From Clostridia bacterium (GTDB taxonomy: Bacteria; Bacillota; Clostridia; Christensenellales; CAG-314): DNA of 5,476 nucleotides. The DNA lies in contig CAAGHL010000019.1 in the NCBI GenBank assembly GCA_900769665.1, positions 1 to 5,476 on the forward strand, in the 5' to 3' direction. How positions within the stretch are numbered: the first letter of the stretch is position 1; each line of letters begins with the position of its first letter. Shown here piece after piece: positions 1-5,476 of the stretch. The notes beneath the pieces are model-generated. The model was given only the letters and a program-made list of their open reading frames with translations. It had not been told where the DNA came from and searched no databases. The translations under genes were made by a program, and so were the position numbers.

Positions 1-122
1 AGGCACAAACATATACAAATCGCCACGATAAAAACGGCTACGACAGCTATCACAATTATTTGATTTTTCAACCTGCGCCCGACAACGTCAAGTTTTGCGC
101 GGTCAATCAATGTCGTAGTCAT
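1..122 (-). CDS. Membrane protein, N-terminal fragment; probable ABC transporter permease
   Basis: An ATG at 122-120 opens a frame that stays open to the left edge, giving 40 codons. The first 20 residues are polar and basic (RAKLDVVGRRLKN). They are followed by an almost purely hydrophobic run from about residue 22 to 40 (IIVIAVVAVFIVAICICLC), which reads as a first transmembrane helix with a cytoplasmic N-terminus rather than a cleaved signal peptide. A perfect AAGGAG ribosome binding site lies five bases upstream, inside the end of the ATPase gene. The start overlaps that gene by 20 bases, which points to translational coupling. A permease subunit is the natural partner for an ATPase at the head of an operon. 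That identity is inferred from position and the helix only; too little protein is visible to name a family. Confidence 0.75.
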   Translation of the reverse strand, partial: MTTTLIDRAKLDVVGRRLKNQIIVIAVVAVFIVAICICLC

Positions 123-837
123 TTGCGCTCCTTGCAGATGTTATCAACGGGTGTCCGCTTACGGCAACTTCATCCGGGGTGCCGGACAGCGCTATTTTGC
201 CGTTGTCCAACACAAAAATTTTGTCGGCAATGGCAAACGCTTCGGAAATGTCATGCGTAACGTACACCACCGTACATCCCACCTGACGTAGCGTATCGAC
301 AATCAACTTACGTACTTCGGGACGTTTTTGCGCGTCAACATTACTCAAAGGCTCGTCAAGCAAGCACACCGAAGGATTTTTTACAATTGCTCTCGCCAAT
401 GCTACCAACTGCTGTTGACCGCCCGACAATTCTTTGGGACGGCGCACCAAGTAGTTACCCAATCCCAATTTTGCACAAACATCCTTTACTCGAGCCGTGA
501 CTTCGTCACGCCGAGCGCCCATTGCTTTCAACGGAAATGCGATATTGTCAAATACCGACAGATGCGGATACAACAGGTACTTTTGCGACACAAGCGAGAT
601 GTTTTTGTCGGCAACAGACAAATCCACAGAGTCTACACCATCAAATAAAATGTCTCCATTGTAGTCGACTGCATCGCAAATTGCCGAAAGCAATGTAGTT
701 TTTCCGCTACCGGAAGCTCCGACCACGACATTAAACGTTCCCGTATCGAACTGAACGGAAACGTCGTCAAGCGCAATAGCCGTTTGCTTTTTACCGACGT
801 ACTCTACCGTAAGATTTTTTATATTTATAGTACTCAT
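103..837 (-). CDS. ABC transporter ATP-binding protein, MalK/UgpC-like sugar importer type
   Basis: A 244-residue nucleotide-binding subunit that would power import through a membrane permease from the cytoplasmic face. All ABC ATPase motifs are visible: Walker A GASGSGKTT (residues 40-48), Q-loop glutamine at 85 followed by KYLLYPHLSVFDNIAFPL, signature LSGGQQQ (137-143), Walker B VCLLDE ending in catalytic Glu162, D-loop SNVD (165-168) and switch His195 in VTHD. The YPHLSVFDNIAFPL segment resembles the carbohydrate importers MalK, MsmK and UgpC. Those proteins are usually about 360-370 residues because of a C-terminal TOBE regulatory domain. Here the protein ends soon after the ATPase core, so that domain is absent. 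An in-frame ATG lies six codons upstream (855), but the ATG at 837 has AAGGA nine bases before it and is preferred. It is first in an operon with the membrane protein it overlaps. The substrate is unknown; sugar is inferred from motif style and neighbours. Confidence 0.93.
   Translation of the reverse strand: MSTINIKNLTVEYVGKKQTAIALDDVSVQFDTGTFNVVVGASGSGKTTLLSAICDAVDYNGDILFDGVDSVDLSVADKNISLVSQKYLLYPHLSVFDNIAFPLKAMGARRDEVTARVKDVCAKLGLGNYLVRRPKELSGGQQQLVALARAIVKNPSVCLLDEPLSNVDAQKRPEVRKLIVDTLRQVGCTVVYVTHDISEAFAIADKIFVLDNGKIALSGTPDEVAVSGHPLITSARSANDYDID
128..133 (-). promoter_or_regulatory. Ribosome binding site of the membrane protein gene
   Basis: AAGGAG on the minus strand, five bases before the ATG at 122. 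It sits within the last codons of the ATPase gene and supports the choice of that ATG and coupled translation of the two genes. Confidence 0.8.
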
Positions 838-846
838 TAGCCGTAT

Positions 847-851
847 TCCTT
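847..851 (-). promoter_or_regulatory. Ribosome binding site deciding the ATPase start
   Basis: AAGGA on the minus strand (within GGAAGGAAT), nine bases before the ATG at 837. It overlaps the alternative upstream ATG at 855, which would itself lack a good site, so it argues for the start at 837. Confidence 0.75.
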
Positions 852-923
852 CCATCGTTTGCGATTTAGACGTAACGCATCAACTACAAATAAATTTGAC
901 GTATTGTCAGCATCGTTAATGAG

Positions 924-952
924 ATTATACCAAATATGCAGATTTTTTACAA
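924..952 (-). promoter_or_regulatory. Sigma-A type promoter of the ABC transporter operon, extended -10
   Basis: On the minus strand, TTGTAA (952-947) and a perfect TATAAT (929-924) are separated by exactly 17 bases. A TG one base before the -10 box makes it an extended -10 promoter. Transcription should start near 917, leaving a leader of about 80 bases before the ATPase ATG. The leader holds only a minor inverted repeat (TGAC-N5-GTCA); I see no riboswitch-like structure in it. Confidence 0.8.
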
Positions 953-995
953 GTGTATTTATTTTTGTCGGCATTTACAGTAAAACAGACTTTTT

Positions 996-1285
996 TTACA
1001 ATGCACGGATATTAAAAAAACTATCAATCGCTTGTTTAGTATCTGCACATACCTTTCCGTAACGCACCATTGTTCGGCGAGTTGCTTTTGCGTGGGGTTA
1101 GTGCCGGATAGATACATATCTTGCCACAAACGTTGCACGGGGTGAGGGGCGGTTTGGATTGCGGAGTTGTAGTTGGCAAGCAGTTGCGGAAAGTTTAGCA
1201 AGCGGCTGTCGGACACCTTCACGTTGGTTTTTCCTTGGGCAATTTGCGTGTGGTACCACTTTATGACGCTTAACTCGATAAGTTG
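996..1285 (-). pseudogene. Remnant of a small helix-turn-helix protein gene, apparently frameshifted
   Basis: The frame read down from 1285 looks like real protein. It has an amphipathic N-terminal part (KVSDSRLLNFPQLLANY) and HPVQRLWQDMYLSG, then a helix-turn-helix-like stretch PTQKQLAEQWCVTERYV resembling sigma region 4 or phage-type regulators. After about 1043 this frame turns into cysteine- and lysine-rich A/T-derived residues and stops only at 959. In the neighbouring frame, 1043-996 reads DTKQAIDSFFNIRAL followed by a stop, a plausible final helix. One lost or gained base near 1043 would join the two. The 5' end is also doubtful. The frame is open back to a TAA at 1288-1286 inside a terminator T-run, with no ATG. 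The only start is GTG at 1222, which does have AAGGA nine bases upstream. Either a decayed gene cut at both ends or a short GTG-started gene is possible. The family is not recognised and the DNA-binding role is inferred. Confidence 0.4.
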
Positions 1286-1287
1286 TT

Positions 1288-1332
1288 AAAAAAAAAGAGA
1301 AAATCAGCCGTCCGAGATACCTCGGACGGCTG
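1288..1332 (-). terminator. Strong rho-independent terminator behind the GH3 gene
   Basis: A perfect 12-bp GC-rich stem (CAGCCGTCCGAG, 1305-1316, pairing with 1321-1332) closes a 4-base loop. On the minus strand it is followed by TTTT (1303-1300), CTC and a run of nine T (1296-1288). The plus-strand side is followed by A, not T, so it works for right-to-left transcription only. It lies about 210 bases past the GH3 stop. Confidence 0.85.
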
Positions 1333-1371
1333 GAAAAAAGCAAATATTGAAACTATTTTACAATGCGAGAA

Positions 1372-1436
1372 TTTTCTTGCGCCCCAACATTTGACACAGA
1401 ACCAAACAAAAACCTTTCTTACGTCCCAACAGTTGA
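1372..1436. repeat. Pair of 23-base imperfect direct repeats
   Basis: Copies at 1372-1394 and 1414-1436 match at 19 of 23 positions and start 42 bases apart. The shared core reads CCCAACA, one variable base, then TTGA. Both lie in the A/T-rich tail between the two terminators. Two copies are too few for a CRISPR array and no protein explains them. They could be a duplicated binding site or a chance duplication. Confidence 0.45.
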
Positions 1437-1486
1437 AAAAAAACAAAAAATTGCCTATATTTACAAAAAAAATGCAGGCAATTTTT
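1436..1486 (-). terminator. Candidate first terminator of the GH3 gene, A/T-rich stem
   Basis: An 11-bp stem, AAAAATTGCCT (1446-1456) pairing with 1476-1486, closes a 19-base loop. On the minus strand it continues with T, G and then eight T (1443-1436). The stem is A/T-rich and the loop long, so it should be weaker than the terminator at 1288-1332. It is nearer the GH3 stop, at about 55 bases. On the plus strand the stem is followed by only a short T run. Confidence 0.5.
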
Positions 1487-1541
1487 GTATACGTATCTAT
1501 TTTTTTATTACATTGCAAACAAAAACCATTTGCAATCGAGT

Positions 1542-4475
1542 CTATCGCCGCGATTGTACATCAGCATCATTGCGCTTGAATACTTTTGCCAAAAATGCAT
1601 TTATTACCTCTTTGTTTTGCCTGTATTCCCACCACATCAAACCTGCGACAATCAACACATTGACAACCACAAGTACGGGAATCCACCATGTGAACACTTC
1701 GTTGCGTTGACCGATTACGCTGTCAAGATCAAGCCCTTTGGCAATACTTGCCTGATAGCGAGTTTCGATGTATGTATACAGCACGTTTTTGACGGCACGT
1801 TGCGCTTGCTTTACAGCCGTTGCAGTACTCATATCGTGGAAAACACTCATTCCGGGGTTACTTAACAAAAGGTCGTTGCCGCTGCGAATACATTCGTCGG
1901 CATCCTGTTGTTGCGTGTCGTAAAACGCGTCGGTAATTACACTTCCGCAGAAGCCCCACTCTTCACGCAAAACCTCGGTACACAACGAGTAACATCCCGA
2001 AGCACGAGTTGCGCCGATACGGTTGTAACTGCTCATGATTCCGATTGCCTTACCGTCTTTTACCGCTACTTCGAATGGACGAAGGTACACTTCGCGGAAG
2101 GCTTGCTCAGTCATCCATGTGTACTTGCCACCGCGCAGATAGTCGGTGTCGTTGGCGGCAAAGTGCTTAACATAAGGATACAAACCGTTTTCCTGTGCAC
2201 CGATAACAGTGTACGCAGCCATTTTGCCACTTATCGTTGCGTCCTCGCTGTAGTACTCGTAGTTACGTCCGCTAAACGGACTGCGATGTATATTGCAGGC
2301 AGGCGCATACCAACCGTCGACCTTGGCCTCGCGTGCTTCCTTGCCGACAGCCAGCCCCATTTGGTATGCCAATTTCCAGTTCCACGTAGCAGCCAGCATT
2401 GTTTCGCAAGGATAGTTGGTTGTGTTGCCCTTGCCGCCGATGTAGACGGATATACCCTGCGGACCGTCAAGTTCCACGCAGGATGGTTTGTCTATAGATT
2501 CGATCGCTTTCTGACGGTAACCGCCGTTTGCAATAAGGTCAAACAACTCGTTTTTACTCAATTGCGACACAAGTGCGTCCCACTTGGGATCATTGTAGGC
2601 AACGCCCATCATGTCGGCAAGCTTGTAGTTTGTTGCCCTAGAGCTTGTTGTCGGCATTTCGTCGTTGTCGTTTGCAATCGGCTTGGCTTTCCATTCGTAT
2701 GTTTTTGCAAGCTCGGCACTCATCGTGCGATTGGTCGGTTCTGCCGTCGGGAACGTCTTGTCGAAGTCGGTGCGAGACAAATATGTAATGTTTGCACCTG
2801 CATCGGTTCCGTCAACGGAAAATGCCTTCATACCGCCGTTGATTGCTTCCTCGGTGCGCGTACTGCTTGCGCCGCTTGTCGCATTGGTAAACGTAGTAAA
2901 TTTGTTGCTTACGGTTGCTCCGGTCACTTCGTCGGTTTCAATGCGATAGTCCTTGTCAATGTTAAGCTCCCACTCCGCATTGCTACCGTCGGCCAATTCC
3001 GTCACTGTGTGCGCATTGTCGCGCAAACTCAATGTGTACAATCCTTTTTCCAGTTCGTACCCGGCAAAGCCGTTGTTGTTGACGTCGTAGCAGTCGTAAC
3101 TCTTCATGTCCGACACGGCAAAACTCAACTCCAACTGTTCGCCCTTACCGGCAGGCTCGAGTAGCGCTGTCTTGGCAAAGTCACCCAGCTTAATCGCAGG
3201 TTTTTCTATGCCGCCCTTTGTGTAAGGTGCGCTGTAATAAAGTTGTACCACTTCCTGTCCTGCAAAATCGCCCTCGTTTTTGACAAATACCTTGACGACA
3301 ACTTCGTCGGTAAGTTCCACATTGCGTACGGACGACAACGGCGTTACAATGTCGCTACCCTGCTTGCGTATGCCGATTTGTTCCACCGTCTTGGAAAACG
3401 TAGTGTAACTGAGTCCGTATCCAAACGGGTACTGTACAACGTCCTCGTACGCCATACCCTTGCGCTCGAAGTAGCCGTCTTTCCAGGCTGTTTCATACCA
3501 CAGATAACCGACATAAATGCCTTCACTGTAGTCCACATACGCCACTTGAATACCGTTTGCTGTGTACAAACCCGTACTTTCAAGTCCGCTTGTGACGTAG
3601 GTGGGATTGGTCGTATGGTCATACGTATATGTGTCCACCGTACGCCCCGACGGGTTGATTTCGCCGGTAAGCACACGTCCCAACGCAACAATACCGTTGT
3701 TACCCGGCGCATACACTGCAAGCACTGCGTCCACGTCGTACTCATCTACAAAGCCGCATTCCAACAGGTTGGTCGTGTTTAGCACGACTATCACCGTGCC
3801 GAAGTTGTTGCGTACCGTACGCAAAAGGTTTTCTTCTTCTTCACACAGTTGAAGGTAGGTGCGCCCGTTGTTGCGTTTTATCCCGTTTACCTTCTGGTAC
3901 TTACTGCAATCTGCACCCTCACCCGAACGACGAGAAAACACCACCATTGCAATATCCGAAAACGCCTTGGCGTTGTCTATGCGCTCGTCGGTCAAAAAGT
4001 CATCCGAAGCCACAACTATGTTAGTGTCGATTGTATCGGCGTCGACGTTTTTGCGGGACAACGGCAAAGAGTTGTAGTCGTCGCACAATTCTTCATTAAG
4101 CATCAATCCCGACTGCCGCAATCCGTCGTATAGTTTTATTGCGTCGCCGCCGCCGGCGCCCGATCCCGTGCCTTGGTTGATAAAGCCGTTGTCGCAGCCG
4201 CCCCATCCAAACACGTTTATGTTGTAGTCCCACAATGGCAGCACGTTATCCTTGTTTTTAAGCAATGTTATGCCTTCTTCGCATATCTTTTCCGTCAAGG
4301 CAATACCTTCGGCACGCGCCTGTTTGGAACCTTCGGAATCGATGTCGATGCCGTAGCCGCACAACGCTTGCGTAATTGTGGTGGAAAAACTCGCCGCCAC
4401 AAAGTCCACGCAAAACAACAGTAGCAAACACAACACTACAAAAGCGTGAGTAAAGTTTTTTATCAATTTGTTCAT
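1542..4475 (-). CDS. Membrane-anchored glycoside hydrolase family 3 enzyme with reversed domain order
   Basis: A 977-residue retaining exo-glycosidase (beta-glucosidase or beta-xylosidase type) expected outside the cell membrane. In order it shows: a basic start and hydrophobic segment (about 9-29, a signal peptide ending near VAA, or an anchor); the GH3 C-terminal alpha/beta domain (about 48-290) with SGEGAD, whose Glu186 matches the family acid/base; a fibronectin-III-like domain (about 345-490) beginning near FGYGLSYTTF; a linker (about 491-620) with YLSRTDF; and the GH3 N-terminal barrel (about 620-905). The barrel has ELDGPQG (Asp670), SGRNYEYYSED, Lys770-His771 and the nucleophile Asp849 in SVITDA. 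A C-terminal transmembrane helix (about 929-949) is followed by a basic tail. Usual GH3 enzymes run N-domain first; the swapped order is known from some Ruminococcus albus and Butyrivibrio enzymes. The ATG has GGAG eight bases upstream. It follows the CBM-like gene after 93 bases, probably co-transcribed or with its own promoter. All catalytic residues are present; the substrate is not determinable. Confidence 0.95.
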   Translation of the reverse strand: MNKLIKNFTHAFVVLCLLLLFCVDFVAASFSTTITQALCGYGIDIDSEGSKQARAEGIALTEKICEEGITLLKNKDNVLPLWDYNINVFGWGGCDNGFINQGTGSGAGGGDAIKLYDGLRQSGLMLNEELCDDYNSLPLSRKNVDADTIDTNIVVASDDFLTDERIDNAKAFSDIAMVVFSRRSGEGADCSKYQKVNGIKRNNGRTYLQLCEEEENLLRTVRNNFGTVIVVLNTTNLLECGFVDEYDVDAVLAVYAPGNNGIVALGRVLTGEINPSGRTVDTYTYDHTTNPTYVTSGLESTGLYTANGIQVAYVDYSEGIYVGYLWYETAWKDGYFERKGMAYEDVVQYPFGYGLSYTTFSKTVEQIGIRKQGSDIVTPLSSVRNVELTDEVVVKVFVKNEGDFAGQEVVQLYYSAPYTKGGIEKPAIKLGDFAKTALLEPAGKGEQLELSFAVSDMKSYDCYDVNNNGFAGYELEKGLYTLSLRDNAHTVTELADGSNAEWELNIDKDYRIETDEVTGATVSNKFTTFTNATSGASSTRTEEAINGGMKAFSVDGTDAGANITYLSRTDFDKTFPTAEPTNRTMSAELAKTYEWKAKPIANDNDEMPTTSSRATNYKLADMMGVAYNDPKWDALVSQLSKNELFDLIANGGYRQKAIESIDKPSCVELDGPQGISVYIGGKGNTTNYPCETMLAATWNWKLAYQMGLAVGKEAREAKVDGWYAPACNIHRSPFSGRNYEYYSEDATISGKMAAYTVIGAQENGLYPYVKHFAANDTDYLRGGKYTWMTEQAFREVYLRPFEVAVKDGKAIGIMSSYNRIGATRASGCYSLCTEVLREEWGFCGSVITDAFYDTQQQDADECIRSGNDLLLSNPGMSVFHDMSTATAVKQAQRAVKNVLYTYIETRYQASIAKGLDLDSVIGQRNEVFTWWIPVLVVVNVLIVAGLMWWEYRQNKEVINAFLAKVFKRNDADVQSRR

Positions 4476-4483
4476 CTGTCAAA

Positions 4484-4487
4484 CTCC
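4484..4487 (-). promoter_or_regulatory. Ribosome binding site of the GH3 gene
   Basis: GGAG on the minus strand, eight bases before the ATG at 4475. It supports that start, which also places the hydrophobic segment near the N-terminus as expected for an exported protein. Confidence 0.65.
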
Positions 4488-4516
4488 AAATCTTTTATCC
4501 GTCAAAGGTTTGTGAT

Positions 4517-4546
4517 TCGGGCGTCGGTTTGCATACCGCCGCCCGA
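4517..4546. repeat. GC-rich inverted repeat between the CBM-like gene and the GH3 gene
   Basis: Two 12-base arms, TCGGGCGTCGGT (4517-4528) and ACCGCCGCCCGA (4535-4546), pair at 11 of 12 positions around a 6-base loop. Neither side has a T-run, so it is not a standard terminator. In a read-through transcript it would be a stable intercistronic hairpin. If the promoter at 4548-4576 is used, transcription would begin inside the right arm, and the dyad would be better read as an operator. The sequence alone does not decide between these. Confidence 0.65.
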
Positions 4547-4547
4547 C

Positions 4548-4576
4548 AATATATGATCCAACTATTAGTTATGCAA
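4548..4576 (-). promoter_or_regulatory. Possible promoter of the GH3 gene
   Basis: On the minus strand, TTGCAT (4576-4571) and TATATT (4553-4548) are spaced by 17 bases. The -35 box overlaps the stop codon of the preceding gene. The expected start near 4541 falls inside the inverted repeat at 4517-4546. The match is good, but such boxes arise by chance in A/T-rich gaps. Confidence 0.4.
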
Positions 4577-5476
4577 GTTCGATTGCAAAGTAGTCAAGGT
4601 TGGGACAACCGCCGTCAAGTACTTCGATGACGATTTCGTTTCTGCCGGCAACAAAGGTCACGTTGTCGGCAGTAGCCGTCGAGCAATTGTTCCACGCTCC
4701 GTCCCAGGGAAGCGTTGCGCCCGTCTTTATCTCCACTCCGTTGACCGTAATTTTAAGCAAGCTGTCTAGAGCCATATCCGCGCCGTTTGCCGAGGCACGC
4801 ATAACAAACTTTGCAACAAAGTCACTTCCTGTAAGGTTGTTGACGACAAAGCTTATTTTGTTGCCTGCAGCGGACAAGCCGATTGCATTTTTACCACCGT
4901 CGGTGTTGTCTTCAAATCCGACTTCGGTGCGACCGCCATTAAACGAACAGCCGCTGTAATCGAGATTTTCCGCTTGCACGGTGTAGGTACCCGCGCCTGC
5001 CGTCTTGACGGTGATTGTACTCATGCACTCGGGCAGTATTTCGTTGCCTTGTTCGTTTTCGATTACATAAAATGCGTCAAGATTGAAGAAGTTTGTCGAA
5101 CCGGGCTCGCGCTCCTTAACAACAATCTTAAAGGTGTTAAGTCCCTCTTTCACTTCAAGGTCACGGAAGAAAGCATGGTCCCAATCGAACCATTGGCCGT
5201 CCTTCCACTTAAACAGTTTGTTGCTTTGTATCGTTACGTCGTTCCAAGTAACCGTCATTACGTCGTTGGCTTTGAGGTCGATTTGCGTAGCCGCCGCACG
5301 CATAACGATCGTCACCTTTGTAGCCGATTTACTGTACACGGTAAAACCGAACGTGTTGCCGGCAACCGACAATGCGCCTACACTTTTACCGCCGGAGGTT
5401 ATGGGGTGTTCCTGCGCAGGGGATTCCACGTTGTGCGTGGAGTTGGGATCGTTGGAATTGGTACATTTGCTGTAAT
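4569..5476 (-). CDS. Surface protein, C-terminal part with two tandem CBM6/CBM35-like modules
   Basis: The frame is open from the right edge to a TAA at 4571-4569, giving 301 residues of a longer protein. A GTG at 5429 is not the start: in-frame sequence before it (YSKCTNSNDPNSTHN) continues a domain. Two beta-sandwich modules follow each other, about residues 1-138 (its beginning lies off the window) and 152-301. They share YS-x-C, SGGK or DGGK before a short Gly-Leu strand, an MRA strand, and an end of the form G-x-N-x-(F/I)-x-I followed by NLD-x-F. The second module also shows QAEN at its start. This layout is that of galactose-binding-like modules such as CBM6 and CBM35, which bind sugars through loops and often calcium. 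The protein ends right after the second module, with no anchor motif at the C-terminus. Its N-terminal part, possibly a catalytic or binding domain, is unseen. A role in holding a glycan for the GH3 enzyme is inferred. Confidence 0.8.
   Translation of the reverse strand, partial: YSKCTNSNDPNSTHNVESPAQEHPITSGGKSVGALSVAGNTFGFTVYSKSATKVTIVMRAAATQIDLKANDVMTVTWNDVTIQSNKLFKWKDGQWFDWDHAFFRDLEVKEGLNTFKIVVKEREPGSTNFFNLDAFYVIENEQGNEILPECMSTITVKTAGAGTYTVQAENLDYSGCSFNGGRTEVGFEDNTDGGKNAIGLSAAGNKISFVVNNLTGSDFVAKFVMRASANGADMALDSLLKITVNGVEIKTGATLPWDGAWNNCSTATADNVTFVAGRNEIVIEVLDGGCPNLDYFAIELA

Larger units (their letters stand above)
838..1541. other. Gene-poor A/T-rich stretch between the GH3 gene and the ABC operon
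   Basis: No intact gene is supported here on either strand. From right to left it holds the GH3 tail with two terminators and a pair of near-repeats, the broken helix-turn-helix gene, the ABC operon promoter and its 80-base leader. Open frames on the plus strand within 859-1062 and 1283-1865 are rich in Lys, Asn and Phe from A/T runs, have no good ribosome binding site and run into the GH3 gene. They are not taken as genes. Confidence 0.7.

Noticed and set aside
103..855. ATG at 855 as the start of the ATPase
   Set aside because: The ATG at 837 has AAGGA at a good distance, while the upstream ATG lacks a site and itself overlaps the ribosome binding region.
1305..1340. Plus-strand terminator at the same hairpin
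   Set aside because: On the plus strand the stem is followed by GGAAAAAAG rather than T residues, and there is no plus-strand gene for it to serve.
1372..1436. Possible CRISPR array
   Set aside because: Only two imperfect copies, 19-base spacing, no internal symmetry shared by both and no cas genes in the window.
1283..1865. Several plus-strand frames of 98-126 codons over the GH3 tail and 3' end
   Set aside because: They start in A-rich terminator DNA, are low in complexity, overlap each other in different frames and have no convincing ribosome binding site.
1908..3164. Long plus-strand open frame of 418 codons opposite the GH3 gene
   Set aside because: It lies wholly antisense to a well-supported GH3 gene, shows no recognisable domain, and its composition (rich in Val, Cys, Arg and His) is typical of a frame created by codon bias on the other strand.
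4517..4546. Rho-independent terminator of the CBM-like gene
   Set aside because: The stem is strong, but neither strand has a T-run after it, so it was kept as an inverted repeat of uncertain role.
4480..4560. CcpA-type catabolite repression site before the GH3 gene
   Set aside because: The closest string (ATGCAAACCG) misses the central CG position of the consensus, so it was not called.
4569..5429. GTG at 5429 as the true start of the CBM-like gene
   Set aside because: The frame is open to the window edge, there is no good ribosome binding site, and the residues before the GTG (YSKC onwards) match the beginning of the second module, so the GTG is internal.

Overview
The window looks like a piece of a Gram-positive glycan-use locus from a bacterium of the Clostridia type. 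This is an inference from three things: a cell-surface glycoside hydrolase family 3 (GH3) enzyme with reversed domain order and a membrane tether, strong AAGGA/AAGGAG-type ribosome binding sites, and A/T-rich intergenic DNA carrying classical sigma-A promoters and hairpin-plus-T-run terminators. No 16S or other marker gene is present, so the taxon cannot be fixed. All supported genes are on the minus strand, so transcription runs from right to left.

Right end (4569-5476): the C-terminal part of a gene that enters from beyond the window. It encodes two tandem beta-sandwich modules resembling carbohydrate-binding modules of the CBM6/CBM35 type. A 93-base gap (4476-4568) follows, holding a possible promoter and a strong GC-rich inverted repeat. 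Next is a 977-residue GH3 enzyme (1542-4475) with its domains in the unusual order C-domain, fibronectin-III-like, N-domain, plus a hydrophobic segment at each end. Behind its stop are two candidate rho-independent terminators (about 1436-1486 and 1288-1332) with a pair of 23-base near-repeats between them.

Middle (838-1541): 704 bases without an intact gene. Between the second terminator and the next promoter lies what appears to be a broken helix-turn-helix gene (996-1285). Its C-terminal end seems to continue in another frame.

Left end: a good extended -10 promoter (924-952) starts a new operon. Its first gene is a compact ABC transporter ATPase of the MalK/UgpC-like sugar-importer type (103-837). 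This overlaps by 20 bases the start of a membrane protein (1-122), probably a permease, that runs off the left edge.

Working model (inference): the CBM-like protein binds a glycan at the cell surface, the tethered GH3 removes terminal sugars outside the membrane, and the ABC importer takes up the products. The substrate cannot be read from the sequence. I found no RNA gene, CRISPR array, insertion sequence or clear new defence or mobile system. The most unusual items are the reversed, doubly anchored GH3, the frameshifted HTH remnant, and the inverted repeat over the predicted start of the GH3 transcript.
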